Origin: Dysgonamonadaceae bacterium
GTDB taxonomy: Bacteria > Bacteroidota > Bacteroidia > Bacteroidales > Azobacteroidaceae
NCBI GenBank assembly: GCA_031272075.1
Contig: JAISUK010000059.1
Location: 1-50,636 of the forward strand
Direction: 5' to 3'
Length of the DNA: 50,636 nt
Below, piece by piece: positions 24,827 to 36,701 of the stretch (position 1 is its first letter; every line of letters starts with the position of its first letter). The notes below the pieces were generated by a model. The model was given only the letters and a program-made list of their open reading frames with translations, ran no database searches and was not told the origin of the DNA. A program made the position numbers and the translations under genes.

Positions 24827-26170
24827 TTGGAAGCAGATTTGTTTTTATCTCATTTCTCGGATTTTTTTGAGGGGATACGGGTTTTACCGTTAAAAACAGT
24901 TCCGTTTATAATTTTTATTGTCGTAGCGATATTACTATTATTTTACGGCTTTATTTCTGCTTCCGAAATTGCTTTCTCAAGTTTATCTCTCTCCGACAAA
25001 ACGGATATCAAAGAAAGTGACAAACAAAAAGACAAAACAATTAAAACCTTACTGAATCGCTCGGAATTTTTTCATACCACTATATTAATATGGAGTGCAT
25101 TTCTCAATGTGCTGATCATCGTTTTGTGTGCGTATGCCGTAAATTTAATTTTTGATTTTTCGCAAGCGCCGTTGTTGGGATTTGTGTTGGAAGGCGTCGC
25201 GTTGGTTTTTTTGTTGTTGATTTTCGGCGAGTTTATCCCGATGCTCTATGTGCAACCCCATGCATTGGAGCCGGTTAGATCTATGATTCCCCTCGTTGCC
25301 AAATTGTCGTGGCTCACCGCTCCATTGGCAAAACTCCTGATTCATGTGAAAAGCGGATTCAACGGTTCAAATAAAAACGACCTGCTGGTGGATGATTTGT
25401 CCAAAGCCTTGGAGTTGGCATCCAGTGAGATTCCAGAAGAAAAAGAAATGCTGGAAGGAATTATCAATTTGTATAACAAGACGGCTGTCGAGATCATGAC
25501 CCCGCGCATGGATGTTGCGGCGATTGACATCAAAACGAGTTTTACGATGGTTATCAAGTTTATCATCGATCTCGGTTATTCCCGCATCCCGGTCTATTCA
25601 GGCACTCAGGATAATATCAAAGGCATTCTGTATATCAAAGATTTGTTACCGTATTTGGATAAACCCGACAGTTTCAGGTGGCAAAGCCTGATTCGTCCTG
25701 CTTTTTTTGTCCCTGAGACCAAGAAAATCGACGATCTCCTGGAAGAGTTTCGAACAAACAAGATTCACTTGGCTGTCGTTGTAGACGAGTTTGGAGGGAC
25801 TTCGGGCATCGTATCGTTTGAAGATATCCTGGAAGAAATTGTAGGAGATATCAATGACGAATACGATAATGAGTATGATGAGAAATTCGTCAAATTGGCC
25901 GATGGATCGTATGTATTTGATGCGCGGATTTTGTTGGTTGATTTTTTCAGGACCATCGATTCGGATGAAAAAGAATTTGGGCAATTGACGGAAGATGTAG
26001 AGACATTGGCTGGATTAATTCTGGAAATTAAAGGCGATTTCCCTGAACAGAATGAAGTTATCACGTATAAAGACCACCTGTTCAAAATCATGGATATCAA
26101 TAAAAAACGGATACTCAAAGTCAATTATTCCGTCGATCAGTCGGCGACGAAGGGGCAAATTACTGCATAA
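24827..26170 (+). CDS. gldE: GldE-type CNNM/CBS-domain membrane protein
   Basis: 447 residues from TTG 24827; no ATG lies in frame nearby and family N-termini (M-D/E-x-DL) match this point. An N-terminal membrane domain of the CNNM/DUF21 type has four helices (about 24-170). It is followed by a pair of CBS domains (about 215-340; IMTPRMDVAAI, YSRIPVYSGTQDNIKGILY, VVVDEFGGTSGIVSFEDILE) and a C-terminal CorC/HlyC transporter-associated domain. GldE supports GldD in gliding motility of Flavobacterium. In Bacteroidales the pair persists without gliding, so an envelope or metal-transport role is more likely. Its stop overlaps the gldD start (TAATG). Confidence 0.9.
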   Translation: MEADLFLSHFSDFFEGIRVLPLKTVPFIIFIVVAILLLFYGFISASEIAFSSLSLSDKTDIKESDKQKDKTIKTLLNRSEFFHTTILIWSAFLNVLIIVLCAYAVNLIFDFSQAPLLGFVLEGVALVFLLLIFGEFIPMLYVQPHALEPVRSMIPLVAKLSWLTAPLAKLLIHVKSGFNGSNKNDLLVDDLSKALELASSEIPEEKEMLEGIINLYNKTAVEIMTPRMDVAAIDIKTSFTMVIKFIIDLGYSRIPVYSGTQDNIKGILYIKDLLPYLDKPDSFRWQSLIRPAFFVPETKKIDDLLEEFRTNKIHLAVVVDEFGGTSGIVSFEDILEEIVGDINDEYDNEYDEKFVKLADGSYVFDARILLVDFFRTIDSDEKEFGQLTEDVETLAGLILEIKGDFPEQNEVITYKDHLFKIMDINKKRILKVNYSVDQSATKGQITA

Positions 26171-26754
26171 TGAGACGATTGTATCTTTTTTTGCTTGTTA
26201 TGGCGGGTTTGAATGTTTCTTGTTCGGAGTATACCCCCAAACCCTGGGGATATTTTCGCATTGAACTGGAGCAACCGGAATATCGAACCTATAGTAATCC
26301 GGAAGGTCATTTTTCATTTCATATTCAAAATTCGGCAGAAATAGAGCCCGTTGTGGATACAGCGGCCGGAAAATGGTTCAATATTGTTTATCCGACTTTG
26401 AACGCAACGATTTATTGCAGTTTTTTTAACATTTTGTCGCAAGCGGATTTGTCGGAAAGGAGCGAGGAGAGCCGAAAGTTTGTTTACAAACATGTCATCA
26501 AAGCTGACAATATTTACGAAGAAGCGCTTTCTGATTCAAGCAAAAAAGTGTATGCATTGATTTACAATCTTGACGGAGAGGTAGCTTCCCCACTACAATT
26601 TGTTATCACAGACAGCATTCGTTATTTTTTGCGAGGGTCTTTATATTTTTATTCCAGGCCCAATCAGGATTCTATTGCTCCGGTTAAGAAGTATATTAGA
26701 GATGATATTGAAGAAATGATTACCAGTTTTCGTTACGGAAGTGATAAACAATAA
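26170..26754 (+). CDS. gldD: Gliding-motility-type lipoprotein GldD
   Basis: 194-residue lipoprotein; lipobox NVSC (Cys 18). The diagnostic YTPKPWGYFRIEL follows at once, then FSFHIQNSAEIEP and the C-terminal YFYSRPNQDSIAPVKKYIRDDI. It works with GldE (start overlaps its stop by one base). Essential for gliding in Flavobacterium; in non-gliding Bacteroidales its function is unknown. No other gliding genes are in this window. Confidence 0.92.
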   Translation: MRRLYLFLLVMAGLNVSCSEYTPKPWGYFRIELEQPEYRTYSNPEGHFSFHIQNSAEIEPVVDTAAGKWFNIVYPTLNATIYCSFFNILSQADLSERSEESRKFVYKHVIKADNIYEEALSDSSKKVYALIYNLDGEVASPLQFVITDSIRYFLRGSLYFYSRPNQDSIAPVKKYIRDDIEEMITSFRYGSDKQ

Positions 26755-28815
<2,061 letters not shown>

Positions 28816-28866
28816 CGTATTTGACTCCTGCGACACGTCGTGCGTTATTATTTTGGTTGGTTGTAC

Positions 28867-28897
28867 ATTGTAATTAAGGAAAAAGAGCGTATCTTTG
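28867..28897 (+). promoter_or_regulatory. Promoter of rsfS-ftsH
   Basis: ATTG (28867-28870), 19-nt spacer, TATCTTTG (28890-28897), 34 nt before the rsfS start. Confidence 0.65.
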
Positions 28898-28931
28898 TAT
28901 CCTTAAAATTAGGAAAGTATCATAATAATAA

Positions 28932-29291
28932 ATGAGTAACGAAACAGATTTATTACTAACAAAAATTATTGAAGGTTTGCAAGAAAAAAAAGGCCGCCGT
29001 ATTTCGACAATTGATCTGTCTGGAATCAATGGTTCCATTTGTCGGTATTTTGTCATTTGTGACGGAAATTCGCCGACCCAGGTTGCCGCACTTTCCGATT
29101 CGGTATGGGATGTGGTGGGCGATCAGCTCCATGAGAAACCACTGGGGGTGATAGGCAAACGTGAATCGCAATGGATAGCGATGGATTACAACACGGTGAT
29201 AGTGCATATTTTTATGCCCGAATTGCGAACTTATTACAATCTGGAAAATTTATGGGCGGATGCCCCGATTACGAACATTCCCGAATTATAA
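28932..29291 (+). CDS. rsfS: Ribosomal silencing factor RsfS
   Basis: 119 residues of the RsfS/Iojap family, which binds uL14 on the large subunit and blocks subunit joining in starvation. Features: KKGRRISTIDLSGINGSICR (DxS..-type core), YFVICDGNSPTQVAALSDSV, GKRESQWIAMDYNTVIVHIF and ETR-like ELRTYYNLENLWADA at the end. First gene of an rsfS-ftsH unit, a conserved pair in Bacteroidales. Confidence 0.95.
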   Translation: MSNETDLLLTKIIEGLQEKKGRRISTIDLSGINGSICRYFVICDGNSPTQVAALSDSVWDVVGDQLHEKPLGVIGKRESQWIAMDYNTVIVHIFMPELRTYYNLENLWADAPITNIPEL

Positions 29292-29300
29292 TTGAATTTT

Positions 29301-31358
29301 ATGGCTGGAAATAATAAAGTGAACAAACCTGCTCCTCCAAGTGGAGGCGGCGCAAATGATAAAATGCCGAAATTCAAGTTCAACTTGAACTGGATGTATG
29401 TTCTGATTGTATTGATGTTGCTTGCGGTATTTTTTACCAATACCGGAACGAAATCGAATAAAAATATCAGCTGGTCGGAATTTCAGGAGATGGCCGGGAA
29501 CAACTATTTTAGTGAAATTGTGGTATATAATCGGAAAAATTCGCTGGTAGCAACGCTCAAACCCGAATATGTTACCATTGTCTTTAAGCCGGACACTTCC
29601 CAAACGAATAGTTTTTGGAAGCAACAGCCGGTGACAGATAATCCTACGATCACGGTGACGATTCCTTCGCCTGACAAATTCGATGAGTTCTACAATCGAT
29701 TGAAAGTAGAGAAGGAGGTTGATGCAAAGATTTGGCACGAAGAAGATAAAGATGTGATCTGGAATATTTTGCTACAGATATTGCCATTTGCTTTGTTTAT
29801 TTTTATTTGGATTTTCCTGATGCGGCGTATGTCGGGCGGCGGGGGTGGCGGCATTTTTAATGTCGGTCGCGCACGCGTGCAGATCTATGATAAAGCAAAT
29901 CATGTGAAGAAAATCACTTTCAAAGATGTCGCAGGATTGTCCGAGGCCAAACAGGAAGTGGAAGAAATTGTGGATTTTCTGAAAAATCCGTCAAGATATA
30001 CGGAATTGGGAGGTAAAATTCCCAAAGGCGCTTTGTTGGTAGGTCCTCCGGGTACAGGTAAGACATTGTTGGCCAAGGCTGTAGCTGGAGAAGCGGATGT
30101 GCCGTTCTTTTCACTCTCAGGTTCCGACTTTGTGGAAATGTTCGTAGGAGTCGGGGCGTCGCGTGTAAGGGATTTATTTCGACAAGCGAAGGAAAAAGCG
30201 CCATGTATCGTGTTTATTGATGAAATTGACGCGGTGGGTCGTGCTCGCGGGCGTAATCCGAATATGGGGTCGAATGACGAAAGAGAAAACACCCTCAATC
30301 AATTATTGACTGAGATGGATGGATTCGGTTCCAATAGCGGTGTGATTATCCTTGCGGCGACTAACCGGGTTGATATTTTGGATAAGGCATTGTTGCGCGC
30401 AGGTCGTTTTGATCGTCAGATCAATGTCGATTTGCCGGAACTGAATGACCGCAAAGAGATTTTTATTGTCCATTTGCGGGACATCAAGATCGATTCTACT
30501 GTTGATACCGAATTTCTTGCCCGTCAAACACCGGGATTTTCCGGAGCGGATATCGCCAATGTTTGTAATGAAGCTGCACTGATTGCGGCGCGTAATGGAA
30601 AAGAGTTTGTCCAGAAAGAGGATTTCATGAATGCAGTGGATCGCATTGTGGGTGGTTTGGAAAAGAAATCCAAGATTATTACGATAGAAGAACGTCGAAC
30701 GATCGCCATGCACGAGGCCGGTCATGCAGCATTGAGTTGGTTACTTGAACACGCGAATCCGCTGGTTAAGGTGACCATCATTCCGCGCGGCAAATCGTTG
30801 GGGGCGGCCTGGTATCTTCCTGAAGAAAGGCAGATTACTACCTACGAGCAATTGCAGGATGAGATGTGCGCCACTTTGGGCGGTCGTGCGGCCGAGGAAA
30901 TCTGTCTCGGAAAAATTTCTACAGGCGCCTACAATGACCTTGAGCGGGTAACCAAACAGGCTTATGCGATGGTCGTCTATTTTGGAATGAGTAAAGAATT
31001 GCCTAATCTCAACTATTATGATGCTACGGGACAAGATTGGGGCTTTAACAAGCCTTACAGCGATGATACAGCGATGGTGATTGACAAAGAAATCATGAGG
31101 ATAATCGGAGAACAGTACGACCGCGCCAAATTGCTGTTGAAAGAAAACGCCGCTCAGCATCAGACATTGACGGAGTTGTTGTTGGAAAAGGAAGTGATAT
31201 ATTCCGACGATCTGGAACGGATTTTCGGAAAGCGCAAATGGGTTTCGCGTTCGCAGGAGTTATTCAGACAACCTTCCAGTGACCCCGACAGGACTCAAAC
31301 CTGTGACCTGCAGAACCGGAATCTGCCGTTCTATTCAACTAAACTACGGGGCCATTGA
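29301..31358 (+). CDS. ftsH: ATP-dependent zinc metalloprotease FtsH with tRNA-derived C-terminal tail
   Basis: Membrane-anchored AAA protease. From ATG 29301 (MAGNNKVNK) 685 residues: membrane helix about 31-47, periplasmic domain, second helix about 155-175, Walker [10 protein letters not shown] (Lys 254), Walker [32 protein letters not shown], and the zinc site HEAGH (471-475) with Asp in AYNDLERV. After [14 protein letters not shown] the last 25 or so residues (from [12 protein letters not shown] on) are the antisense translation of tRNA-Arg. The original C-terminus was therefore replaced, or the stop codon was lost. All catalytic parts are intact, so activity is likely. The cdsA gene that usually follows ftsH in Bacteroidales is absent here. 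Confidence 0.95.
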   Translation: MAGNNKVNKPAPPSGGGANDKMPKFKFNLNWMYVLIVLMLLAVFFTNTGTKSNKNISWSEFQEMAGNNYFSEIVVYNRKNSLVATLKPEYVTIVFKPDTSQTNSFWKQQPVTDNPTITVTIPSPDKFDEFYNRLKVEKEVDAKIWHEEDKDVIWNILLQILPFALFIFIWIFLMRRMSGGGGGGIFNVGRARVQIYDKANHVKKITFKDVAGLSEAKQEVEEIVDFLKNPSRYTELGGKIPKGALLVGPPGTGKTLLAKAVAGEADVPFFSLSGSDFVEMFVGVGASRVRDLFRQAKEKAPCIVFIDEIDAVGRARGRNPNMGSNDERENTLNQLLTEMDGFGSNSGVIILAATNRVDILDKALLRAGRFDRQINVDLPELNDRKEIFIVHLRDIKIDSTVDTEFLARQTPGFSGADIANVCNEAALIAARNGKEFVQKEDFMNAVDRIVGGLEKKSKIITIEERRTIAMHEAGHAALSWLLEHANPLVKVTIIPRGKSLGAAWYLPEERQITTYEQLQDEMCATLGGRAAEEICLGKISTGAYNDLERVTKQAYAMVVYFGMSKELPNLNYYDATGQDWGFNKPYSDDTAMVIDKEIMRIIGEQYDRAKLLLKENAAQHQTLTELLLEKEVIYSDDLERIFGKRKWVSRSQELFRQPSSDPDRTQTCDLQNRNLPFYSTKLRGH
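31280..31353 (-). tRNA. tRNA-Arg (anticodon CCG)
   Basis: Minus-strand cloverleaf: acceptor GGCCCCG/CGGGGTC, D-stem GTTT/GAAC, anticodon stem GCAGA/TCTGC with loop TTCCGGT (anticodon CCG), T-stem ACAGG/CCTGT, 74 nt, discriminator A, no encoded CCA. It lies wholly inside the 3' end of the ftsH frame on the opposite strand. No terminator is visible after its 3' end, where ftsH codons begin at once. Confidence 0.94.
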
Positions 31359-31372
31359 TTGCAATTAGGGAT

Positions 31373-31403
31373 CAAAGGTACAAAAAAACTCGAAATCCCC
31401 AAG
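31373..31403 (-). promoter_or_regulatory. Promoter of tRNA-Arg
   Basis: Minus strand: CTTG (31403-31400), 19-nt spacer, TACCTTTG (31380-31373), 20 nt before the tRNA 5' end. Confidence 0.65.
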
Positions 31404-31428
31404 TCTTTTGTGAAACTTTTGATGCAAT

Positions 31429-32091
31429 ATGGATGTAAGAATCGAAACATCGTGGAAACAGCAGTTGAATAACGAGTTTAATCAACCGTATTTTTATAAT
31501 CTGACCGAGTTTGTTCGGAAAGAATACCAGTCATTTACTGTTTATCCTCCCGGAAATCAGATTTTTAATGCGTTTGACCAATGCTCGTTCGATCGTGTGA
31601 AGGTCGTCATTCTGGGACAGGATCCGTATCATGAGCCGGGGCAGGCGCATGGGTTATGCTTCTCGGTCAACGACGGTGTTCCGTTTCCGCCATCGCTTCA
31701 GAACATTTTCAAAGAAATAGCCTCCGATTTGGGAACTTCGATACCTGTCACCGGAAACTTGGAACGTTGGGCGAGGCAAGGGGTGTTGTTGTTAAACGCG
31801 ACATTAACGGTCAGGGCGCATCAAGCCGGATCGCATCAGCATAAAGGTTGGGAACAGTTTACGGACGCTGTTGTTCACGCCATCAATGATGCAAAACAGC
31901 ATGTTGTTTTCATTTTATGGGGTTCGTTCGCACAGAGTAAAGGGGCATTTATCGATACTTCCAGGCATCTGGTTCTGCGGTCGCCGCATCCGTCACCGTT
32001 GTCGGCCCACCGGGGATTTTTCGGCAACAAGCATTTCAGCAAAACGAATCAATACCTGATTCGCACCGGACAAACGCCGATTGAATGGTAG
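31429..32091 (+). CDS. ung: Uracil-DNA glycosylase
   Basis: 220-residue family 1 UDG. Water-activating Asp 65 in GQDPYHEPGQAHGLCFSV, uracil-binding LLNATLTVR, and the HPSPLSAHRGF leucine-loop motif with catalytic His. It excises uracil from DNA. It converges on lptD with 7 nt between stops and no visible terminator. Confidence 0.96.
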   Translation: MDVRIETSWKQQLNNEFNQPYFYNLTEFVRKEYQSFTVYPPGNQIFNAFDQCSFDRVKVVILGQDPYHEPGQAHGLCFSVNDGVPFPPSLQNIFKEIASDLGTSIPVTGNLERWARQGVLLLNATLTVRAHQAGSHQHKGWEQFTDAVVHAINDAKQHVVFILWGSFAQSKGAFIDTSRHLVLRSPHPSPLSAHRGFFGNKHFSKTNQYLIRTGQTPIEW

Positions 32092-32098
32092 CGTGAAA

Positions 32099-34903
32099 TT
32101 ACTCCCAGCGTTGTGCGTCGCGGTAGTTGCTGCTTTGGGTGTATTTGAAGTCCTTCAGCAGCGAAGAATTGACCGAAATGGTAAAACTATACGACTGATA
32201 AGGGCCTAAGGGGATGATGCTTGCAGTCATCTGCCAGCAATGGAGGTTTCTGGTGAGAGAGCATTGCATATATGCAAATTTCTTATAATCAAAATCATAA
32301 CTTGTATTGAAATTGAAATTCCAGCCTTTGGTAGGAGTAAGATTTCCGGAGAGGCCCAATGTTTGAGTGATCTTATATCCGTATTCCCTTGTTTTTGTAT
32401 TGAAATTAGCGTTGTCATACCCCAGGCTCAAGGAATAATTAAACGAAAGATTCCAAGGGATATTCATGACCAGGTACCCATCGGAATCGAAATCGCCGAT
32501 ATCGGTTTTTTTTGTCCGCAACGATTTCGGCTCAGTGGCAGTCTGTTCCACGTTCATTTCTTCTCCATCGTCTTCCGAATCCAGGGAGTCATCTTCGGGT
32601 TTCTTTTTTGTTCCCGAATCGTCCGAACCTTTTCCGAACCATTTTTTGATGACATCATTGTTGAGGGAATAAGAAAACGAACTTCCGGTGCTGATCAATC
32701 GGCCAATTCCTTTCCCGACTTCCCAACGCGGCACATCGATCCGCACACCTTTTTCATTGTAGGTATAGGTATCGAAAGTACCTTGCAGGTTCAATGTAAA
32801 CGATCTGGAGAGTTTCAGCCGGAGCGAAGCGCTCAGGTTTGACCATTTCATGGAGTCGGCCAGCAGGTTGTAGCTCATGCCTAGTCCCAGATTGTCGATG
32901 ATGCTGTATTTTTTTGTGGTATCCTGGCCGTTGACTTTGGCTTCGACATTGTTTTCGATGCGGAAACTCAGCGATCCGGTCTTTCCGCGTCCCGGAACGC
33001 CCCATAAACCATTTGAATAAGGAGAATAAACGACGGTATCCATGTGATCGACATTCATTTTGTTGGGATCGTAATAACGCAGTTCTTTATAGAATCCGTA
33101 ACTGGGATCGCCGAAGTCGGGTGCGCCGCTAAAACTGATGCTCGGCGTGATGACATGGCGAATCGTCGTGTTTTTTGCCCAATTTCCGAAGATGCCCCAT
33201 GGTTTGAAGAATCCATATAATTTGGTATTCATGCTGACTCCGCCCCGGTAGTCGTAGATGCGGTAAAACCCGTAAGTCGTATCCGAAGGCACAACACGTT
33301 GTGATAGGCGGTCATATTCCTGGTCGATTTTTGTTGTATACCAACGGCTGGTATAATTGACATTGGGAGTGATGATGATGTATTTCAATAAGTTGAAAGA
33401 AGCGCTGATCGGAATGTCATGTTTCATGCCATTTCTCCAATCGCGGATCAGGTTTTTTTTCATGAAGTCATACTCTTTGACATTGGAAATGCTATTCATA
33501 AACAAACCCGTATAACTCAACCGAATCGCTTCATACCAACGGGGATTTCCAATTTGTTCTTTCCGGCGAAACGGATAAATTTCACTCATTGTGACGGTCA
33601 TGTTGGGCAAAGTCATGCTCAACGACGTATCTCTCGACTGCTGATTGACCGTCGCGTTCAAACTGATGCTCAGTGGGCTTCCGGGAAAACGCTTGGTGAA
33701 ATTGATACTGGAAGATTTCGTGTTGTCGGTAGCGTTCGGGCCGTATAATTGGGTTACGCTGTTCTTGTTATAACTGGATGTGGCGAAATCTACCCCTGCC
33801 GAGAATGTTTGAAAAGGATTCGCTTTCGGGTCTTGCGAATGGTTCCATGCGATCCTGAAATCTTTTGTTGTGGAGACATCTTCCACTTTGGTGACGATAT
33901 AGCTGGAGTTGAATCCTCCGGAAAACTTGTAGCGTTTGCGGTAGGAAGAACGGGCATTCAATCCCCACGATCCTTTCGTATAAATTTCTCCGGTCAAGGC
34001 CAGGTCAACATAATCATTGAAAGCAAAATAATATCCGCCGTCGCGCAGAGAAAAACCGCGTGTCATCTCATCGCCGTACGAAGGAGGAATGATGCCGGAA
34101 GAATAATCGCTGGTAAAAGGGAAAAACGCAAAAGGGACAAAAATCGGCAGTGGCACGTCTTCGAGCACCAGGTATGCGGGGCCGGTAACGATATTCTTTT
34201 TCGGACGCACTTTGGCTTTCGTCAGATTGAAATAAAAATGGGGGTGATCGTGTTCGTCGCAGGTTGTGTATTTTCCGTCGCGCATAAATAAAACATCGTC
34301 GCCCATTTTCTTTGTTTTTTGCGCGGTGACATAGCCCTCTCCCTGCTCGGTAATCACCTCGCTGATGTAACCTGTTTTTGTTTTAAAATTATACCACATC
34401 CGTTTCATTTCATACTGATTACCAGCATCTTTAAAAACCGGGTAGCCGAACTCGTCACCGATCGAATCCAAAGCAAATGTGGCAAAAACAAGATTTTTAT
34501 CGGCATCGATTTCGATGTATTCTCCCGTCAGTTCCAGATCTTTGTAAGTAACTTTGGCATTGCCGTACAAACGGATCAGGTTGCCATCCTTCAGGGTGGT
34601 GACAATGGAATCGGATGCTTCATAATTGATTGGGGCGTCGATGGCATTGGAATTGAGCGAGTCGTTGGGGACGGTATCGTTCGCAAGGGCATCCGTGGAA
34701 AGCGAATCGCCGGGAATCGCTGTGATGGTGTCATGTGACAAAGCATTTACAGTTTGTTTCGGCAAATCGGGTGACTGTCTTTCAATTCTGTCCTGCATCG
34801 TCACGTTGTCTTGCGTTTTTACGATATAAAACGGCAAGGCAAGGAATAGGATCGAAAGAAACGGAAATAGCCTGTTATGTTTTTGTGTCTTGAGAATCTT
34901 CAT
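32099..34903 (-). CDS. lptD: LptD-type LPS-assembly outer-membrane protein (OstA-like)
   Basis: 934 residues with an N-terminal signal anchor/peptide (FPFLSILFLALPFYIV). An OstA/LptA-like beta-jellyroll follows (about 85-230; LIRLYGNAKVTYKDLELTGE and YIEIDADKNLVFA), then a large barrel with LptD-like PVPIFVPFAFFPF-type signature (seen as LPIFVPFAFFPF) and YSSGIIPPSYGDEMTRG. It inserts LPS at the cell surface. The Bacteroidota form lacks obvious disulfide Cys pairs. It follows the HD gene by 5 nt; the divergent amidase-mlaD pair beside it is a conserved neighbour set. Confidence 0.88.
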   Translation of the reverse strand: MKILKTQKHNRLFPFLSILFLALPFYIVKTQDNVTMQDRIERQSPDLPKQTVNALSHDTITAIPGDSLSTDALANDTVPNDSLNSNAIDAPINYEASDSIVTTLKDGNLIRLYGNAKVTYKDLELTGEYIEIDADKNLVFATFALDSIGDEFGYPVFKDAGNQYEMKRMWYNFKTKTGYISEVITEQGEGYVTAQKTKKMGDDVLFMRDGKYTTCDEHDHPHFYFNLTKAKVRPKKNIVTGPAYLVLEDVPLPIFVPFAFFPFTSDYSSGIIPPSYGDEMTRGFSLRDGGYYFAFNDYVDLALTGEIYTKGSWGLNARSSYRKRYKFSGGFNSSYIVTKVEDVSTTKDFRIAWNHSQDPKANPFQTFSAGVDFATSSYNKNSVTQLYGPNATDNTKSSSINFTKRFPGSPLSISLNATVNQQSRDTSLSMTLPNMTVTMSEIYPFRRKEQIGNPRWYEAIRLSYTGLFMNSISNVKEYDFMKKNLIRDWRNGMKHDIPISASFNLLKYIIITPNVNYTSRWYTTKIDQEYDRLSQRVVPSDTTYGFYRIYDYRGGVSMNTKLYGFFKPWGIFGNWAKNTTIRHVITPSISFSGAPDFGDPSYGFYKELRYYDPNKMNVDHMDTVVYSPYSNGLWGVPGRGKTGSLSFRIENNVEAKVNGQDTTKKYSIIDNLGLGMSYNLLADSMKWSNLSASLRLKLSRSFTLNLQGTFDTYTYNEKGVRIDVPRWEVGKGIGRLISTGSSFSYSLNNDVIKKWFGKGSDDSGTKKKPEDDSLDSEDDGEEMNVEQTATEPKSLRTKKTDIGDFDSDGYLVMNIPWNLSFNYSLSLGYDNANFNTKTREYGYKITQTLGLSGNLTPTKGWNFNFNTSYDFDYKKFAYMQCSLTRNLHCWQMTASIIPLGPYQSYSFTISVNSSLLKDFKYTQSSNYRDAQRWE

Positions 34904-34908
34904 TCCGA

Positions 34909-35448
34909 TTAGCCTAAAAACATTTCACACCATTTGTCAAAACAAGCGACAGCGCTGTTGCCGTATATGGCCAAATTTTTACGGATCTTATCAATACTTT
35001 TTTCTTTCTCCAATTTTGTTTTGGAATAAAATTTATCGGAAAAACAAATCAATTGCTCTTCCAAACTGATCGGCAACATATCACGATGCGGCAACGGCAA
35101 ATTGTTGATGATGATCTCGTCTTTGCTGAGCCCTGTCCCCGTATGTCGTTCACATACAAGAGCATGTCGTGGAAATCCTTCTTTTTTCAGGAGATTGCTG
35201 CCCAGATATCCATGGCAAATATAAGGATAATCTCCGAAACAATTGATTTCTTTGGCTTCGGTCAGGAAGATTCCGATATCGTGCAACAGGGAAGCTTCAT
35301 ATACAAAAGACTTGTCTAAATTAAATTCAGGATGGTTTTGAAGGATTGAAAGCGCTTTATTGGCAACGGAGAAGCTATGTGTCAATAATATATTGTATAG
35401 ATCGCTACCTTCCTTATAGTATTTTTTTATGATCTCAATCGGCATCAT
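34909..35448 (-). CDS. HD-domain phosphohydrolase
   Basis: About 180 residues, HD superfamily metal-dependent phosphohydrolase: His in LLTHSFSVANKAL, HD in SLLHDIGIFLTEA, further His in CHGYLGSNLL and VCERHTGTGLS. Start ATG 35448 or the next codon 35445; upstream ATG 35490 lies before the likely transcription start (-7 box TATCTTTG, 35475-35468). Substrate unknown; some relatives act on nucleotides. It is transcribed with lptD. Confidence 0.85.
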   Translation of the reverse strand: MMPIEIIKKYYKEGSDLYNILLTHSFSVANKALSILQNHPEFNLDKSFVYEASLLHDIGIFLTEAKEINCFGDYPYICHGYLGSNLLKKEGFPRHALVCERHTGTGLSKDEIIINNLPLPHRDMLPISLEEQLICFSDKFYSKTKLEKEKSIDKIRKNLAIYGNSAVACFDKWCEMFLG

Positions 35449-35467
35449 CGGCAATGAATAATGGCTA

Positions 35468-35475
35468 CAAAGATA
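35468..35475 (-). promoter_or_regulatory. -7 promoter box of HD-lptD
   Basis: TATCTTTG on the minus strand, full -7 consensus, 20 nt before the HD gene start. Confidence 0.5.
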
Positions 35476-35549
35476 GAAATAAATTCTCACCTATCATGGC
35501 GTTAAATAATTTTAGAACTTAGTTTTATTTATTTTATAGAATTAAACAG

Positions 35550-35557
35550 TATTTTTG
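35550..35557 (+). promoter_or_regulatory. -7 promoter box of amidase-mlaD
   Basis: TATTTTTG, full -7 consensus, 18 nt before the TTG start at 35576. Confidence 0.55.
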
Positions 35558-35575
35558 TGACTGATATTAATATGA

Positions 35576-36688
35576 TTGATAGAAAAATTGGCTAAGACTA
35601 AATTAACAATACTATTATTCGTTATATTGTTTCCCGTTGTACATCTGCCGGTTCAATCCACAGTCGGGGATAAATCCTTTGTTGTGGTTATTGATCCCGG
35701 TCATGGAGGGAAAGATTACGGCGCTATCGGATCTGCTTCAAACGAAAAAAGCATCAACCTGGCGGTATCACTGCTTGTTGGAGATTATATCAAAAAAGCG
35801 TATCCAGATGTCACCGTGATGTATACCCGTAAAACAGATGTTTTTATCGAACTGGACCAACGGTCGGAGATTGCTAACAAAGCAAAAGCCGATCTGTTCA
35901 TCTCCATTCATACCAATGCCAACAGAAGCAAAACGCCATACGGCACGGAAACCTATACCCTGGGATTGGCGCGGTCGGATGAAAATCTGGAAGTGGCAAA
36001 GCGTGAAAATGCGGTGATTTTATTGGAAGATGATTACGAAAGGAAGTACGAAGGATTTGATCCCAATTCATCTGAATCATACATTATCTTTGAGTTCATG
36101 CAGAACAAGTTTGTGGAGCAGAGTATATTTTTAGCTTCTAAAATTCAATCCGAATTCACCAATTCTTCCAAACGGCATAATCGCGGCGTCAAGCAGGCGG
36201 GATTCCTCGTGCTTCGCACCACCGGCATGCCGAGTGTATTGATCGAACTGGGATTTATTTCCAACAAAGCGGAAGAAAAATACTTGAGCAGTAAAGCGGG
36301 ACAACAACAATTGGCAAAATCAATCGTTAAAGCATTTGGACAATATAAAGCAGACTATGACCGTAAAAGTGGCATGAGCGCTCAGGAGCAAGTCCCGACT
36401 GCCGACAACGATTCGGCTGTCACTTCCACCCGATCTGGCAACGAAACGTCGGGTCAAGTCATTTATAAAGTGCAAATATTGTCTGCAAACAAAAAACTGT
36501 CGACTAATGCTCCGGAACTTAAGGGATATAAGGCGGATTATTATGTTGAAAAGGGGTTGTATAAATACACTTTCGGCGAAAGTTCCGATTTTGATGAAAT
36601 AGTCAAAATCCGAAAGTCATTAATTAAAGATTTCAAAGACGCATTCATTATTCAATTTAAGGACGGCGTCAAAATTATAAATAAATAA
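35576..36688 (+). CDS. N-acetylmuramoyl-L-alanine amidase with SPOR-like domain
   Basis: Periplasmic amidase_3 enzyme that removes peptide stems during cell separation. 370 residues from TTG 35576 (TTG 35588 is also possible; an in-frame TGA sits at 35573). Signal peptide KLTILLFVILFPVV, then the catalytic domain (about 35-265) with zinc ligands in VVIDPGHGGKDYGA, Glu in the NEKSINLAV segment, SIHTNAN, and the catalytic Glu in VLIELGFISN. A SPOR-like domain at about 295-365 (VIYKVQILSANKKL) may bind denuded septal peptidoglycan. An ATG at 35572 opens only MIDRKIG in another frame. Co-directional with mlaD, 13 nt apart. Confidence 0.92.
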   Translation: MIEKLAKTKLTILLFVILFPVVHLPVQSTVGDKSFVVVIDPGHGGKDYGAIGSASNEKSINLAVSLLVGDYIKKAYPDVTVMYTRKTDVFIELDQRSEIANKAKADLFISIHTNANRSKTPYGTETYTLGLARSDENLEVAKRENAVILLEDDYERKYEGFDPNSSESYIIFEFMQNKFVEQSIFLASKIQSEFTNSSKRHNRGVKQAGFLVLRTTGMPSVLIELGFISNKAEEKYLSSKAGQQQLAKSIVKAFGQYKADYDRKSGMSAQEQVPTADNDSAVTSTRSGNETSGQVIYKVQILSANKKLSTNAPELKGYKADYYVEKGLYKYTFGESSDFDEIVKIRKSLIKDFKDAFIIQFKDGVKIINK

Positions 36689-36701
36689 TAATACAGTTTT
36701 C

